Shown here one piece after another: positions 44,870-53,155 of a DNA stretch of 64,000 nt. The stretch is taken from the NCBI GenBank assembly GCA_020852275.1, contig JADZBE010000007.1, positions 124,001 through 188,000 of the forward strand, given 5' to 3'. The stretch comes from Phycisphaerales bacterium (lineage in GTDB: Bacteria; Planctomycetota; Phycisphaerae; UBA1845). Below the pieces are notes generated by a model. That model did not search any database. It was not told where the DNA came from and was given only the letters and a program-made list of their open reading frames with translations. Both the position numbers and the translations under genes were made by a program. The number at the start of each line of letters is the position of its first letter. The stretch's first letter is position 1.

Positions 44870-45916
44870 TCACGGTGCCGGCGCGCGGACATGATACATG
44901 TAGTCCAGATCCGGACCGGCGCCCGCGATCCTTCGCAGCATGTTCACCGCCTGCGCGCGATGATGAACGCCGTGCCCGCAGAGTTGGAGCATGGTGGCGC
45001 CCAATGGAAAACGCCGAACCACGCCGAGGCGAGGATGCGCTTCGACGATGCGGTCCAGGTCGAGTGCCTCGCTCCTCGAAATCGCTTCATGACGTCCGTC
45101 GCCGCCGGCCAGCACGCGGCCGCGCCCATCTCGCGTCGAGCGCCACAAACCCCGCAGCGCAGCGATCGACGTCTGTTCGGGCACTTCCGGGAATGGCTGC
45201 CCCGGCCCCTTCGTCCAGTTCTCCAGCCACCATTGCTCGGCGAAGCGGATGTGCAGCAGCGTCTTCCGCAGCGAGCCAAGCCCCATCTCGAACGGCTCGT
45301 CGAGCTTCGAGTCCGGCAGCGCCGCGGAGGCTTCGAGCAGCGCGTCGTTCGCCCAGTCGCCGTAGTTGTAGAACGTCAGCAGGGTGGCCACGTCGAAGTT
45401 GCCCGGCTGCTCGGATCCGTCCTCGAGCTTCTTGAAGATGTAATCCAGCCCCGGCTTGATGGGCGCAGCGCCGAGGCGGCGGAGCATGTTGATCGCCTGC
45501 GCGCGGTGGTGGTGCGAATGCACGCAGACCTGCAGGAGCATGTCCCCCAGCGAGGCTTTGTACAGCGTGCCCTTCGAGTCGCGGTAAGGCACGACGCGCG
45601 CGAGTTCGCCGGTCGCGAGCGCACTGAGGAACGTGCGGCGCTGCGCGTAGCAGGCCTCGAATCGCCGGCGGATCGCGGGGATCGCCGGCTTCTCGCTTTC
45701 ATCAGGCCATTTCGTCTCGGCAAGCCCCTGCCAGCGCTGCAGCCAGACGGACTCAGCGGCGAGGATGTGAAGGAGCGTGCGGCGCAATGAGCCAAGGCCC
45801 ATGTCAAAGCGGCGGTCGAGCTGCTCGCTGGGCAGACCCTCCGCGCTGCCCAGCAGCCGCTCGTTGGCCCAGTCGCTGTAGCGCAGCCATTCCTGAAGGG
45901 TGGGGAGATGAACCAT
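44870..45916 (-). CDS. Protein with two tandem DinB-like four-helix domains
   Basis: About 348 residues. Two related halves (about 1-165 and 175-348) each carry the DinB-type helix-end pattern: LRYSDWANERLL, HILAAESVWLQRW and HSHHHRAQAINMLRRL in the first; YNYGDWANDALL, HIRFAEQWWLENW and HGVHHRAQAVNMLRRI in the second. The His residues are the family's metal ligands. DinB/YfiT-like proteins often act as metal-dependent thiol S-transferases or are induced by damage; the role here is unknown. The start ATG 45916 gives a normal N-terminus; upstream codons lie in a tandem repeat. Confidence 0.85.
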   Translation of the reverse strand: MVHLPTLQEWLRYSDWANERLLGSAEGLPSEQLDRRFDMGLGSLRRTLLHILAAESVWLQRWQGLAETKWPDESEKPAIPAIRRRFEACYAQRRTFLSALATGELARVVPYRDSKGTLYKASLGDMLLQVCVHSHHHRAQAINMLRRLGAAPIKPGLDYIFKKLEDGSEQPGNFDVATLLTFYNYGDWANDALLEASAALPDSKLDEPFEMGLGSLRKTLLHIRFAEQWWLENWTKGPGQPFPEVPEQTSIAALRGLWRSTRDGRGRVLAGGDGRHEAISRSEALDLDRIVEAHPRLGVVRRFPLGATMLQLCGHGVHHRAQAVNMLRRIAGAGPDLDYMYHVRAPAP

Positions 45917-45959
45917 GGATGCTGATGCCCTCACGCCGCGGCGCCTCACCGGGCCGCCG

Positions 45960-46072
45960 CCTCCGCGCCTCGCCGGATCGCCCGCGCCACAACACACTGG
46001 GTCGTCCGCGCCACAACACACCGGATCGCCCGCGCCACAACTCTCCGGGTCGACCGCGCCACAACTACAACC
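45960..46072. repeat. Tandem repeat of about 23-24 nt (minisatellite)
   Basis: About four to five imperfect units containing CGCGCCACAAC follow each other with alternating CGGATCGCCC, TGGGTCGTCC and CGGGTCGACC. It separates the DinB gene from the glyS 3' fragment. Copy number in such repeats often varies between strains. Confidence 0.8.
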
Positions 46073-46262
46073 CCAGCTTGTCCCGCGGGTATTCCACGCA
46101 GCGCGACTTGTCAATGCGCATCCGGCTTGCGTCGTCGCGGTTGCGGACCATTCCCGTGCCGTCCTCCTTGGTCAAGCCGTCGATGGGGAAGCAGAAGGGT
46201 GTGCCGGCTACGTCCTTGCGGGCGTAGCGCTTGCCGATGAATTGCTTGAACCTCGCCCGCAA
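46065..46262 (-). pseudogene. Duplicated 3' fragment of glycyl-tRNA synthetase gene
   Basis: The 65-residue reading GKRYARKDVAGTPFCFPIDG, DGTGMVRNRDDASRMRIDK and so on aligns along its whole length with the C-terminus of the full glyS (GKRYARMDEAGTPFCFTIDG, DGTVTVRNRDDASQMRIDK). Only the last part of the anticodon-binding domain is present, without any catalytic domain. It still has an intact frame. It lies directly downstream of DUF4926 and glyS on the same strand. Confidence 0.85.
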
Positions 46263-46301
46263 GGGCCGCGGCGTCGAAACCGCGGGAAGCGGCCGGCCCG
46301 G

Positions 46302-46529
46302 TCAGGCAGCTTCGACCGGTCGCGCGTTGGCGATTTCGCCTTCCGCGACGGGGCGCACCTGATCCGGTGTCAGCGAGACGACGCCAACCGTCTTTCCATG
46401 CAAGGTCACAAACTCGACTTCGTAGCCCCGCTGACCATGCACAAGGACCACGGTTCCGACGTCGCCGCGCTTGAGGCGCCGATCGGGGATGTCGGTCGTG
46501 AGCACAACGCTTTCAAGTTCCGCGATCAT
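46302..46529 (-). CDS. DUF4926 small protein
   Basis: 75 residues. It matches the DUF4926 pattern: MIAELESVVLTTDIPDRRL, GDVGTVVLVHGQRGYEVEF and VVSLTPDQVRPV, an SH3-like small beta barrel. GAGGAA lies upstream of ATG 46529. Its function is unknown; homologues often lie in accessory or toxin-antitoxin-like neighbourhoods. Here it is sandwiched between glyS and a duplicated glyS 3' end, which suggests insertion by a duplication event. Confidence 0.8.
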   Translation of the reverse strand: MIAELESVVLTTDIPDRRLKRGDVGTVVLVHGQRGYEVEFVTLHGKTVGVVSLTPDQVRPVAEGEIANARPVEAA

Positions 46530-46566
46530 GATCGCAGCTTCCTCGTGGAGATCCTCTTGTCGCTTC

Positions 46567-48381
46567 TCAGATCCTCAACTGCTCCCGCAAGAACTCCACT
46601 ACTCTAGGCTTGTCGATGCGCATCTGGCTCGCATCGTCGCGGTTGCGGACCGTTACCGTGCCGTCGACCTTGGTCTGGCCGTCGATGGTGAAGCAGAAGG
46701 GCGTGCCGGCTTCGTCCATGCGGGCGTAGCGCTTGCCGATGGATTGCTTGGCGTCGTACTGCGCGGGGAAGACCTTGCGGATCGCTTCGTAGATCGGCAT
46801 GGCGATCTCCGGCAGGCCGTCCTTGGCGACCAGCGGGAACACCGCGGCTTTGATCGGCGCGAGGCGCGGGTGGAATTTGAGGAACTCCGGACTGGCGCGC
46901 GACTCGTCGTAGGAATACGCTTCGGTGAGGACGGCCAGGGTGAAACGGTCGGCGCCGGCGGACGGCTCGATGACGTGCGGGACGTAGCGGTAGGGGGGTT
47001 TGGATCTGGCTTCCTTGGCGCGGTCGCCGGCACCGCTGGAACCCGCAGTCTCGCGCTGCGAACTCGTGGGCGAAGCCGTACCCGCACTCTCGCGCCCAAG
47101 CGGCGCTCCCTCACGGTCGCGGCTCTGTTCGAATAGGTGCTTGTCGCGCTCCCAGGCCTCGTCGTCGAAGATGGCGAAGGCGTCGTCCTTGCCCTTGGCG
47201 AACTTGCCGTGCTGGTTGAGGTCGAACGACCCGCGGTGGGCGACGCCCTCCAGCTCCTGCGGCTCGTCGGAGAAGGGGAACATGTACTCGATGTCCGTGC
47301 AGGCGCTGCTGTAGTGGGCGAGTTCCTCCTTGCCCTGCTCGCGCGGGCGCAGCTTGTCGGAGGCGATGCCCAGCGACTTGTACCAGTTGATCCGCGCCTC
47401 GCGCCAGAACTCATACCACAGCATCGACTCGTCCGGGTGGCAGAAGAACTCGATCTCCATCTGCTCGAACTCGCGCGAGCGGAAGGTGTAGTTGCGCGGG
47501 TTGATCTCGTTGCGGAAGGCCTTGCCGATCTGCGCGATGCCGAAGGGAATCTTCACCCGCGAGGTGTCGTAGACGTTTTGGAAGTTCGCAAAGATGCCTT
47601 GGGCGGTTTCGGGGCGGAGGTAGACTTTGCTTGTGGAATCCTTAAGTGCGCCAGTATTGGATTCAAACATCAGATTGAATTCCAATGGATCAGACAATGT
47701 ACCGTTCAGGCAATTCGGGCAAACTGCCGCAGGCCAATGAGGCGGATGATTGTTGAGTGGAAAGGCTACCTTTGCGATCGTGGCATTACCGAAGTGTCGC
47801 TTAAGTTGAGAGGCCGATGGCTCGACTTGTTCTGCCTGTTCGCGAGAGTCAGCCTCGACCGTCAGCGTAAGCTGCGGGATTACGTTGGAGATTGACAATT
47901 GAGCCTGCACATCAATGCGTGCTTGCGCGCTAATCGATTGATCTTGGAGCTTCGAATAAGCTGCAGGCATTGATGTCAGCACATCTGCGTTCAAGAATCC
48001 AACTTGGTAAACTTTGTCGGCGCGGAAGAGACGCTTGCAACCTTCGACCTTGCAGACGACCATGGGATCCTGAAATCCTCCCACATGTCCGCTCGCCACC
48101 CACACCTTTGAGTTCATGATGATCGAGCAGTCCACGCCGACCATCTGGAACTCGCGCCCGGCGAGCTTGGGGAAGCGGTCCGCCGAAGGCATCGGCGGAT
48201 TGCGCACCATGTCGTTCCACCAGGCGTCCTTGATGTTGCGCTTCAGCTCGCAGCCCAGCGGGCCGTAATCCCAGAAGCCATTAATGCCGCCGTAGATCTC
48301 GCTGCTGCCGAAAATAAACCCGCGCCGGCGGCACAGGGCGACGATCTTTTCCATTCGGTCGATGCTTTTTTCGTTGGCCAT
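46567..48381 (-). CDS. glyS: Glycyl-tRNA synthetase (alpha2 type)
   Basis: 604 residues, class II. Motif 1 region FWDYGPLGCELKRNIKDAWW, motif 2 around GKAFRNEINPRNYTFRSREF, and motif 3 EPSAGADRFTLAVL (GADR) are present; the C-terminal anticodon-binding domain is ASPEFLKFHPRLAPIKAAVF onward. It charges tRNA-Gly. Two oddities: about 45 extra residues at about 418-462 (QSRDREGAPLGRESAGTAS) derive from a dispersed repeat, and the stretch 47630-48010 is clearly lower in GC than the rest of the gene. The start ATG 48381 fits the family N-terminus. Confidence 0.95.
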   Translation of the reverse strand: MANEKSIDRMEKIVALCRRRGFIFGSSEIYGGINGFWDYGPLGCELKRNIKDAWWNDMVRNPPMPSADRFPKLAGREFQMVGVDCSIIMNSKVWVASGHVGGFQDPMVVCKVEGCKRLFRADKVYQVGFLNADVLTSMPAAYSKLQDQSISAQARIDVQAQLSISNVIPQLTLTVEADSREQAEQVEPSASQLKRHFGNATIAKVAFPLNNHPPHWPAAVCPNCLNGTLSDPLEFNLMFESNTGALKDSTSKVYLRPETAQGIFANFQNVYDTSRVKIPFGIAQIGKAFRNEINPRNYTFRSREFEQMEIEFFCHPDESMLWYEFWREARINWYKSLGIASDKLRPREQGKEELAHYSSACTDIEYMFPFSDEPQELEGVAHRGSFDLNQHGKFAKGKDDAFAIFDDEAWERDKHLFEQSRDREGAPLGRESAGTASPTSSQRETAGSSGAGDRAKEARSKPPYRYVPHVIEPSAGADRFTLAVLTEAYSYDESRASPEFLKFHPRLAPIKAAVFPLVAKDGLPEIAMPIYEAIRKVFPAQYDAKQSIGKRYARMDEAGTPFCFTIDGQTKVDGTVTVRNRDDASQMRIDKPRVVEFLREQLRI

Positions 48382-48478
48382 GGGAAGAGCTGCTCGCTGT
48401 TAGCTATTGGCTGTCGGCCAGAATATCCGGCTCGAATCTGATGCCCATTTGGATTCCGACGCCGCGTAAGGACTGCCG

Positions 48479-49972
48479 CTAGGGTCCGTCCAAGGCCGTG
48501 ACGGCGGGCCGAGGCGGCGCAACGGGCGCGCCTCCATCAGGCTCTGCAACCGGGGCCGGGGGGCTATCTCCCGCCAAGAACGCCGTCACCGCCAGCGCGG
48601 CCACTTCGTGACCCTTCGGGCTGAAGTGGTCGTCATAGGTGAAATAGACCTGCTCGCCTGATGCGGCGCTTTTTCGCAAGACCTCCGTGAGGCTGACGAA
48701 GGGGATCGCCTTTGATTCGCAGAACTCCCGCGTCAGTGTTTCCTTCACGTCCAGCGACGCCAGCACCTTCTCGTAAAACTCGGCAGGGGGGGGGAGCGTC
48801 TCCTTGGCGCGAAGCTCGGCGAAGGCACGAAACTTCTCCACGGGCAGCTTGCCCGCGATCGGAAGCAGCACGTGCGGCTTGCTCGGCGTGTAGATCAGAA
48901 CGAATCGCGCCCCGGCCGCAGCACATGCCTCGTTCATCTCCACGAGGATCTTCGTGATGGCCTTCCACTGCGACGTGGCCTTGAGCTTTTCCGGAGTCTG
49001 ATAGAGGTCGAGCACGAGTGTGGGCGAGAACGCGTACGACTTGCCCGCTTCGGTTTGCGGAACACGGATGGGCAGCCAGGACAAGACCTCGATGCCCTTC
49101 ACATTTCCCGTCGCATGGACGCGGCCCAGCCCGCGCACGATCGCGCCGTCCAGCATTTGCAGAATCGGCGACTGCTTGAAGAACTTCGACAGCTCCGACT
49201 CCGGCTCCTCCCGCAGCTCGGCCGCGCGGAAGTCGTTCTCCTCGTACACCATGCAGACCACGGTCTTCGGGTTCAGTGAAAGCCCGACCTCCTTCAGCGA
49301 CGCCAGGTAATTCTGCGGCGCATAGCCGGACATGCCGAGGTTGTACACCGATTGCCCGGAAGACTCGGCCAACCTTCTGGGCCACGGATGCTCGTCAGAG
49401 ACTTTAGACCCTTCGGCGAACGAATCCCCCAGCGCGACGATGTCATATTGCGGCAGGTCCGTCTGATTGCGGAACCCGCGCGCGTCCGAGGTCAGCGTCG
49501 CGGCGAACTCGGGATATCCCGCGGGCAGGACGGGGTACGACCGGGCGGCCTCGGGAAGATCGCGGATGACGATCGGGTCTCCCGTTCGCGGATCAACATC
49601 CGCCTTGAACATCGCGGGGCGGTGATACGCGAGCGTGTCCTTGATGTAAAAGTCGGGCGCGTTGATGCGCAGGATCAGGTCGAACGTGCACGTCGGCAGG
49701 AACACCGCCAGGCAGGCCGTCACGACGCCCAGCGCCCGCCGCCTGCGTCCGCGGTCGTCGACCCCGGCGCCGATCAAGAGTACGACCGCCGAGATGACGC
49801 CGACGCCGATGATCCAGGTGAGATGCTCGCGCGAATACCGCCCCAGCAGCACATGCCGGTCGCGCGCAATCAGCGTGACCACGTCGCTGGGGAAGATCCA
49901 CAGCGCCAGGTTCACCGCAGCGGTCACGGCGAGCAAAATTCGCCAACGAGTCTTGTGCGGCAGCGTTTTCAT
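48479..49972 (-). CDS. Membrane-anchored SGNH-hydrolase-like protein
   Basis: About 497 residues. Two N-terminal helices (WRILLAVTAAVNLALWIFPS, WIIGVGVISAVVLLIGAGVD) and a third near 85 anchor a large domain. Block I GDSFAEG, NLGMSGYAPQNYLASLKEVG and the C-terminal D-x-x-H pair DDHFSPKGHEVAA are the SGNH/AlgX-like catalytic elements. Such proteins often acetylate or deacetylate exported polysaccharides. The start is ATG 49972; an upstream start at 50002 adds ten residues. The C-terminal tail is Pro/Ala-rich. It ends in TAG. Confidence 0.8.
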   Translation of the reverse strand: MKTLPHKTRWRILLAVTAAVNLALWIFPSDVVTLIARDRHVLLGRYSREHLTWIIGVGVISAVVLLIGAGVDDRGRRRRALGVVTACLAVFLPTCTFDLILRINAPDFYIKDTLAYHRPAMFKADVDPRTGDPIVIRDLPEAARSYPVLPAGYPEFAATLTSDARGFRNQTDLPQYDIVALGDSFAEGSKVSDEHPWPRRLAESSGQSVYNLGMSGYAPQNYLASLKEVGLSLNPKTVVCMVYEENDFRAAELREEPESELSKFFKQSPILQMLDGAIVRGLGRVHATGNVKGIEVLSWLPIRVPQTEAGKSYAFSPTLVLDLYQTPEKLKATSQWKAITKILVEMNEACAAAGARFVLIYTPSKPHVLLPIAGKLPVEKFRAFAELRAKETLPPPAEFYEKVLASLDVKETLTREFCESKAIPFVSLTEVLRKSAASGEQVYFTYDDHFSPKGHEVAALAVTAFLAGDSPPAPVAEPDGGAPVAPPRPAVTALDGP

Positions 49973-50214
49973 AGGCAATCCGAGATTCGAAGGAACGCGC
50001 ACGCACGCCCCGTGGCTTGCGCCGATCCTGACGTGCCGAATGATAGCGGTGGGGGGCTTGGAAGGCCAAGCGGCCGAATGCTCGTCTCGACTCCAAATGC
50101 TCGCATCGTATCCGACCGGTTATCCCCCTGGTGCAAAACGGCGAATTGCATGGTTCGGCAAAGGGGTTTTCCGGAAAAAGAAAGCAGGTCCCGGAGGTCC
50201 GTGCCACTCTGTTG

Positions 50215-50283
50215 CAACAGCCGGTTGGTTCTCGTTCCAACAGCCGGTCGGTTCTCGCTCCAGCGGCCCGTCAATTCTCACTC
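50215..50283. repeat. Three 23-nt tandem repeats
   Basis: CAACAGCCGGT-GGTTCTCG units follow each other three times with slight divergence at 50215-50283. The last unit overlaps the stop codon of the LON-domain gene and encodes its C-terminal residues. Confidence 0.75.
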
Positions 50284-50969
50284 CAGCGCGGAGGCCAGGA
50301 GGGTTTGCGTTCGCGGCGCTCCTGCTGCTGGAGGCTGCTTTCGAGCCACCGCGAGAAGATCTCCGCCCGCACGGCCAAGTCCGGCTCCTCGAGAATTCGC
50401 TGCTTCAGCGCACTCTCCTCCGCCGGCAGGAAGTGGTACACCAGCGTATCGACCCACTGCTCGTGATTCGGCAGCACGAGGTTGAGCTTTTCGATCAAGT
50501 CCCCTTCGACCAGCCCTCGCGCCGCGGTCTTGCTCAGTTTGGCACGGAGTTCCTCCTCGACGCTCTTGTCCAGCTCATGCGTCGGCGAAGGCGGCCCCAG
50601 CGGCGTCACGCGCACGCGGCGGTAAGATCGCTCTCTGTTCTCGCCCAGCACCGTGACGCGCGCCGCCCCGAGCAGGAAAATGTTGAAGCGCCCGTCGCTG
50701 AGGCGGTGGTGATGAACCAGCCGCGCGAGGCACACCACGGGATGCACCGGCGCTTTCGGCGTGTCGTACAAATGCGCGTACCCTTCCTTCAGCAGCGCCA
50801 GCGCGATCCACCGGTCCGCCTCCGCCTGCGTCGTTACGTCTTCCATCATCAGGCGATACCGCGCCTCGAACACGTGCAGCGGAATCCCCACGCCCGGAAA
50901 CAACACGCCGTTGGGCAGTGGGAACATTGGGATCCAGTGCGTGCGAAGGAAGTCGTTCAGCCCGGCCAT
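50271..50969 (-). CDS. LON substrate-binding domain protein
   Basis: 232 residues. It matches the Lon N-terminal (PUA-like) domain as a stand-alone protein: PMFPLPNGVLFPGVGIPLHV, FEARYRLMMEDV and a middle beta-rich region FNIFLLGAARVTVLG, then a helical bundle (EEELRAKLSKTAARGLVEGD, LKQRILEEPDLAVRAEIFSR). It lacks the ATPase and peptidase. Single-domain homologues are widespread but poorly characterised. It follows ispD by 3 bases, so the two form an operon. Confidence 0.9.
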   Translation of the reverse strand: MAGLNDFLRTHWIPMFPLPNGVLFPGVGIPLHVFEARYRLMMEDVTTQAEADRWIALALLKEGYAHLYDTPKAPVHPVVCLARLVHHHRLSDGRFNIFLLGAARVTVLGENRERSYRRVRVTPLGPPSPTHELDKSVEEELRAKLSKTAARGLVEGDLIEKLNLVLPNHEQWVDTLVYHFLPAEESALKQRILEEPDLAVRAEIFSRWLESSLQQQERRERKPSWPPRWSEN

Positions 50970-50972
50970 GCG

Positions 50973-51704
50973 CTACCACTGAGCCTCCTCAAACGCGCCC
51001 ATCTTGCGGACGGTCTTAGCGGGTCGGGACTTGATGATCGCCGCGGCAAGGGTCAGGTCCGCGCGCACCGTGATCTTCAGGTTGGAAGCGTCTGACTGGA
51101 CGATGCCGACGGGGTGGCCGATCTGCTCGACGAGCTGGGCGTCGTCGGTGACGACCGCGTCCATGTCGAGCTTCTGATACGCGTCGAGCAGCAGGCTTTT
51201 GCGGAACACCTGGGGCGTCTGCGCTTCGTAGAGGCCTTCGCGCGAAATCGTCTCCTCGACCACTTTCGCGTCCGAGACGCGCTTCAGCGTCGCGCTGACC
51301 GGTGACGCCAGAATGGCCGCCCCGGTCTTCACCGCCTCCGTGAACACCGCGTCGATCATGTCCTGGCTCACGCAGGGCCGCACGGCGTCGTGAATCGCCA
51401 CGTACTCGGCCTCGTCCTTAACCTCCCGCAGCGCGTTGGCGACGGAATCGCAGCGCCGCGCCCCGCCCTCTATCAACCGGACATTCATGAACGCGAGATT
51501 CGCTCCGTAGGAGGATCGCATCTTGTCGAGGTCTTCGCTTCCGATGACCAGGATGGTCTGGCAGACGTCGTCGCGGTTGATGAACGCCTCCAGCGTGCGC
51601 AGGAACACCGCGCGCCCGTCCAGCTTGGCGAACGGCTTCTTCTCCACCCCACCGAACCGCTGAGAGCTTCCGGCGGCGGGGACAATGACGGCGTACTTGG
51701 GCAT
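50973..51704 (-). CDS. ispD: 2-C-methyl-D-erythritol 4-phosphate cytidylyltransferase
   Basis: 243 residues. IspD features: VIVPAAGSSQRFGGVEKKPF (nucleotide-binding loop with the conserved Gly/Ser/Arg), LIEGGARRCDSVANAL, VAIHDAVRPCVS, AILASPVSATLKRV and YEAQTPQVFR. It makes CDP-methylerythritol in the non-mevalonate isoprenoid pathway. A GGGGGGAG tract precedes ATG 51704. It lies 54 bp after a broken sigma-factor gene in the same frame and is followed by the LON-domain gene. It ends in TAG. Confidence 0.93.
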   Translation of the reverse strand: MPKYAVIVPAAGSSQRFGGVEKKPFAKLDGRAVFLRTLEAFINRDDVCQTILVIGSEDLDKMRSSYGANLAFMNVRLIEGGARRCDSVANALREVKDEAEYVAIHDAVRPCVSQDMIDAVFTEAVKTGAAILASPVSATLKRVSDAKVVEETISREGLYEAQTPQVFRKSLLLDAYQKLDMDAVVTDDAQLVEQIGHPVGIVQSDASNLKITVRADLTLAAAIIKSRPAKTVRKMGAFEEAQW

Positions 51705-51758
51705 CGAACACTCCCCCCGAATCGTGTCGACGCGCCGCAGCCCGTCGATCGTCGTTTG

Positions 51759-52241
51759 CTACTTGCGCAGTTGCCGCTGCATCTTTGTCAACGCCCGGCT
51801 CAGCAGCGCAGTTGCGGTCGGTCGTGAAACCCCCATGAGCTCCGCAACTTGAAGAATCGTGCAGTCCTTGAAGAAGCGCAGATGCAACGCTTCTCGCTCA
51901 GCCGGAGCGAGCGCATCCAGAATCGCCGGCATTTTCGACAGCAGATCATCTCGCTCAATCCGCTCCTCGAAGTCCGCTTCTCCTCGCGGCGCCGACGCAA
52001 GCGAACTCCGCAGTCCTCGGGCTTGCGACCGGCGCTTTCGCCAGCAATCAGCCGCCTCGTGAAACGCCAGCTTCCGGAGAATGCGAGCACCCTCCTCCGC
52101 CGGGACGTCAGGATACGCCTGATAAAACTTGAGTAAAACGCTCTAAGCGAGATCCTCTCGCTCGTCGGCGGCAAGCATGGCGGAGATGCGGTACCTTTTT
52201 AAAACCTCCAGCACGAAAATTCGAAGATTCTGCGCATCCAT
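51759..52241 (-). pseudogene. ECF-like sigma factor interrupted by an in-frame TAG
   Basis: Read through one TAG (52143-52145, codon 33) this is a 160-residue sigma-70 family protein: MDAQNLRIFVLEVLKRYRIS, EDLA-TAG-SVLLKFYQAYPDVP, ILRKLAFHEAADCWRKRR (region 2), and EREALHLRFFKDCTILQVAE with MGVSRPTATALLSRALTKMQ (region 4). Sigma region 2.2 normally has Gln after DLA (DLAQ), so CAG to TAG is the simplest explanation. Everything else is intact. The true stop is also TAG. If it is not read through, the product is a dead 32-residue peptide. It sits just upstream of ispD. Confidence 0.75.
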
Positions 52242-52355
52242 CTTTACAAAGTCGATCGCTTGTCCGTTCTTTATTATAGGGGGGGACTTGGAACATTGAA
52301 GGAGACAAACTGGACCCACCTTGCTGGAGTCCAGGCGATGAAAGGCACGGCAGGC

Positions 52356-52622
52356 ATGTCCGAAACATTGAAGCTCGAGTTCGGAGGCGACGCCATGGGC
52401 GCGCTCGAATCGCTCTCAGGTGCGACCACGATCGTGCTTCCGAGCGGCCATCGCGTGTGGGCGTGCCCGGAGGAGGACTTCGACGATCTCTGCTCCGTTC
52501 TGACGGACCCGCAGTTCCGCGCCGCGCTGGAGGCGGGCTTGCAAGACTCTCGCAGCGGCAGGTTCGTGGAGCTTTCAAGCGACCAGATCAGTTCAGGCGA
52601 GCTCCCTTCTGTCGCAGAATGA
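52356..52622 (+). CDS. Hypothetical protein
   Basis: About 88 residues from ATG 52356 (MSETLKLEFGGDAMGALESL, then TTIVLPSGHRVWACPEEDFD and an acidic middle, ending SGELPSVAE). An earlier ATG at 52338 is possible, and neither start has a strong Shine-Dalgarno. No family is recognised. The composition is that of a small soluble acidic protein. Its end overlaps the 3' end of a convergent broken gene. Confidence 0.45.
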   Translation: MSETLKLEFGGDAMGALESLSGATTIVLPSGHRVWACPEEDFDDLCSVLTDPQFRAALEAGLQDSRSGRFVELSSDQISSGELPSVAE

Positions 52623-52973
52623 CGCCCAGCGCGAGGATCGTCGCGTTCGCGCCGCCTCCGGTCAGGTCGCGCGGGCAGAACACAGCTGCGGCCGGCGGGG
52701 GATCCAAGGCGGCCGACGGCAGGTGCGTTGCCACGATTCTGGCGTCCTGCGGCAACTCGAGCGAAGCCAATGCGTCGACGAGGCCCTGCGTTCCATCGAC
52801 GCTCGATCCCGCCCGCTCTGAGCTGATTGCGCCAGGTTGCGAACGCTGATGCCGCATGTGGGGTCGTCGTCGATGTCCGCGAGGATCCGCCGAATGGCGT
52901 CGAACGCGGCGGAATCGTGGAACCGCAGAATCGCAAACCGACGGTATGCGCCTGCAGTCAGCTTGATGGACAT
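52588..52973 (-). pseudogene. Possible frameshifted gene
   Basis: AAGGA lies six bases before ATG 52973, starting MSIKLTAGAYRRFAILRFHD, then RRILADIDDDPTCGISVRNL. Around 52810 coding-like sequence switches to the next frame (VDGTQGLVDALASLELPQDA, RIVATHLPSAALDPPPAAAV, LTGGGANATILALGVILRQK), where third-position GC again looks normal. A frameshift, genuine or an assembly error, is the simplest explanation. The family is unknown. Confidence 0.4.
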
Positions 52974-53155
52974 GTGAAATCCTTGGGCGTGCCGCACCGC
53001 AGGGCAGGCCGTTCTGAGCTGCGCATTTCAACTTCTTGGCGCCTGCGAGTTCGTGCCAAACCGCAAACCGGACACGGGTCACGTCACCCCAACGCCCGCA
53101 AAGGCCCAGTCCATCCGGAAGAACCGCTGCATTCTTGAGACGTCGTAAGCCGCGC

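Noticed and set aside
45960..46072. CRISPR array
   Set aside because: The short units are contiguous, with no unique spacers of constant length, and no cas genes are nearby.
16896..52145. Reassignment of TAG as a sense codon in this genome
   Set aside because: TAG ends many intact genes here (coxB, coxC, ctaA, ctaB, ispD, the SGNH hydrolase, the sigma gene at 43375, the protease at 61906), so it is a normal stop.
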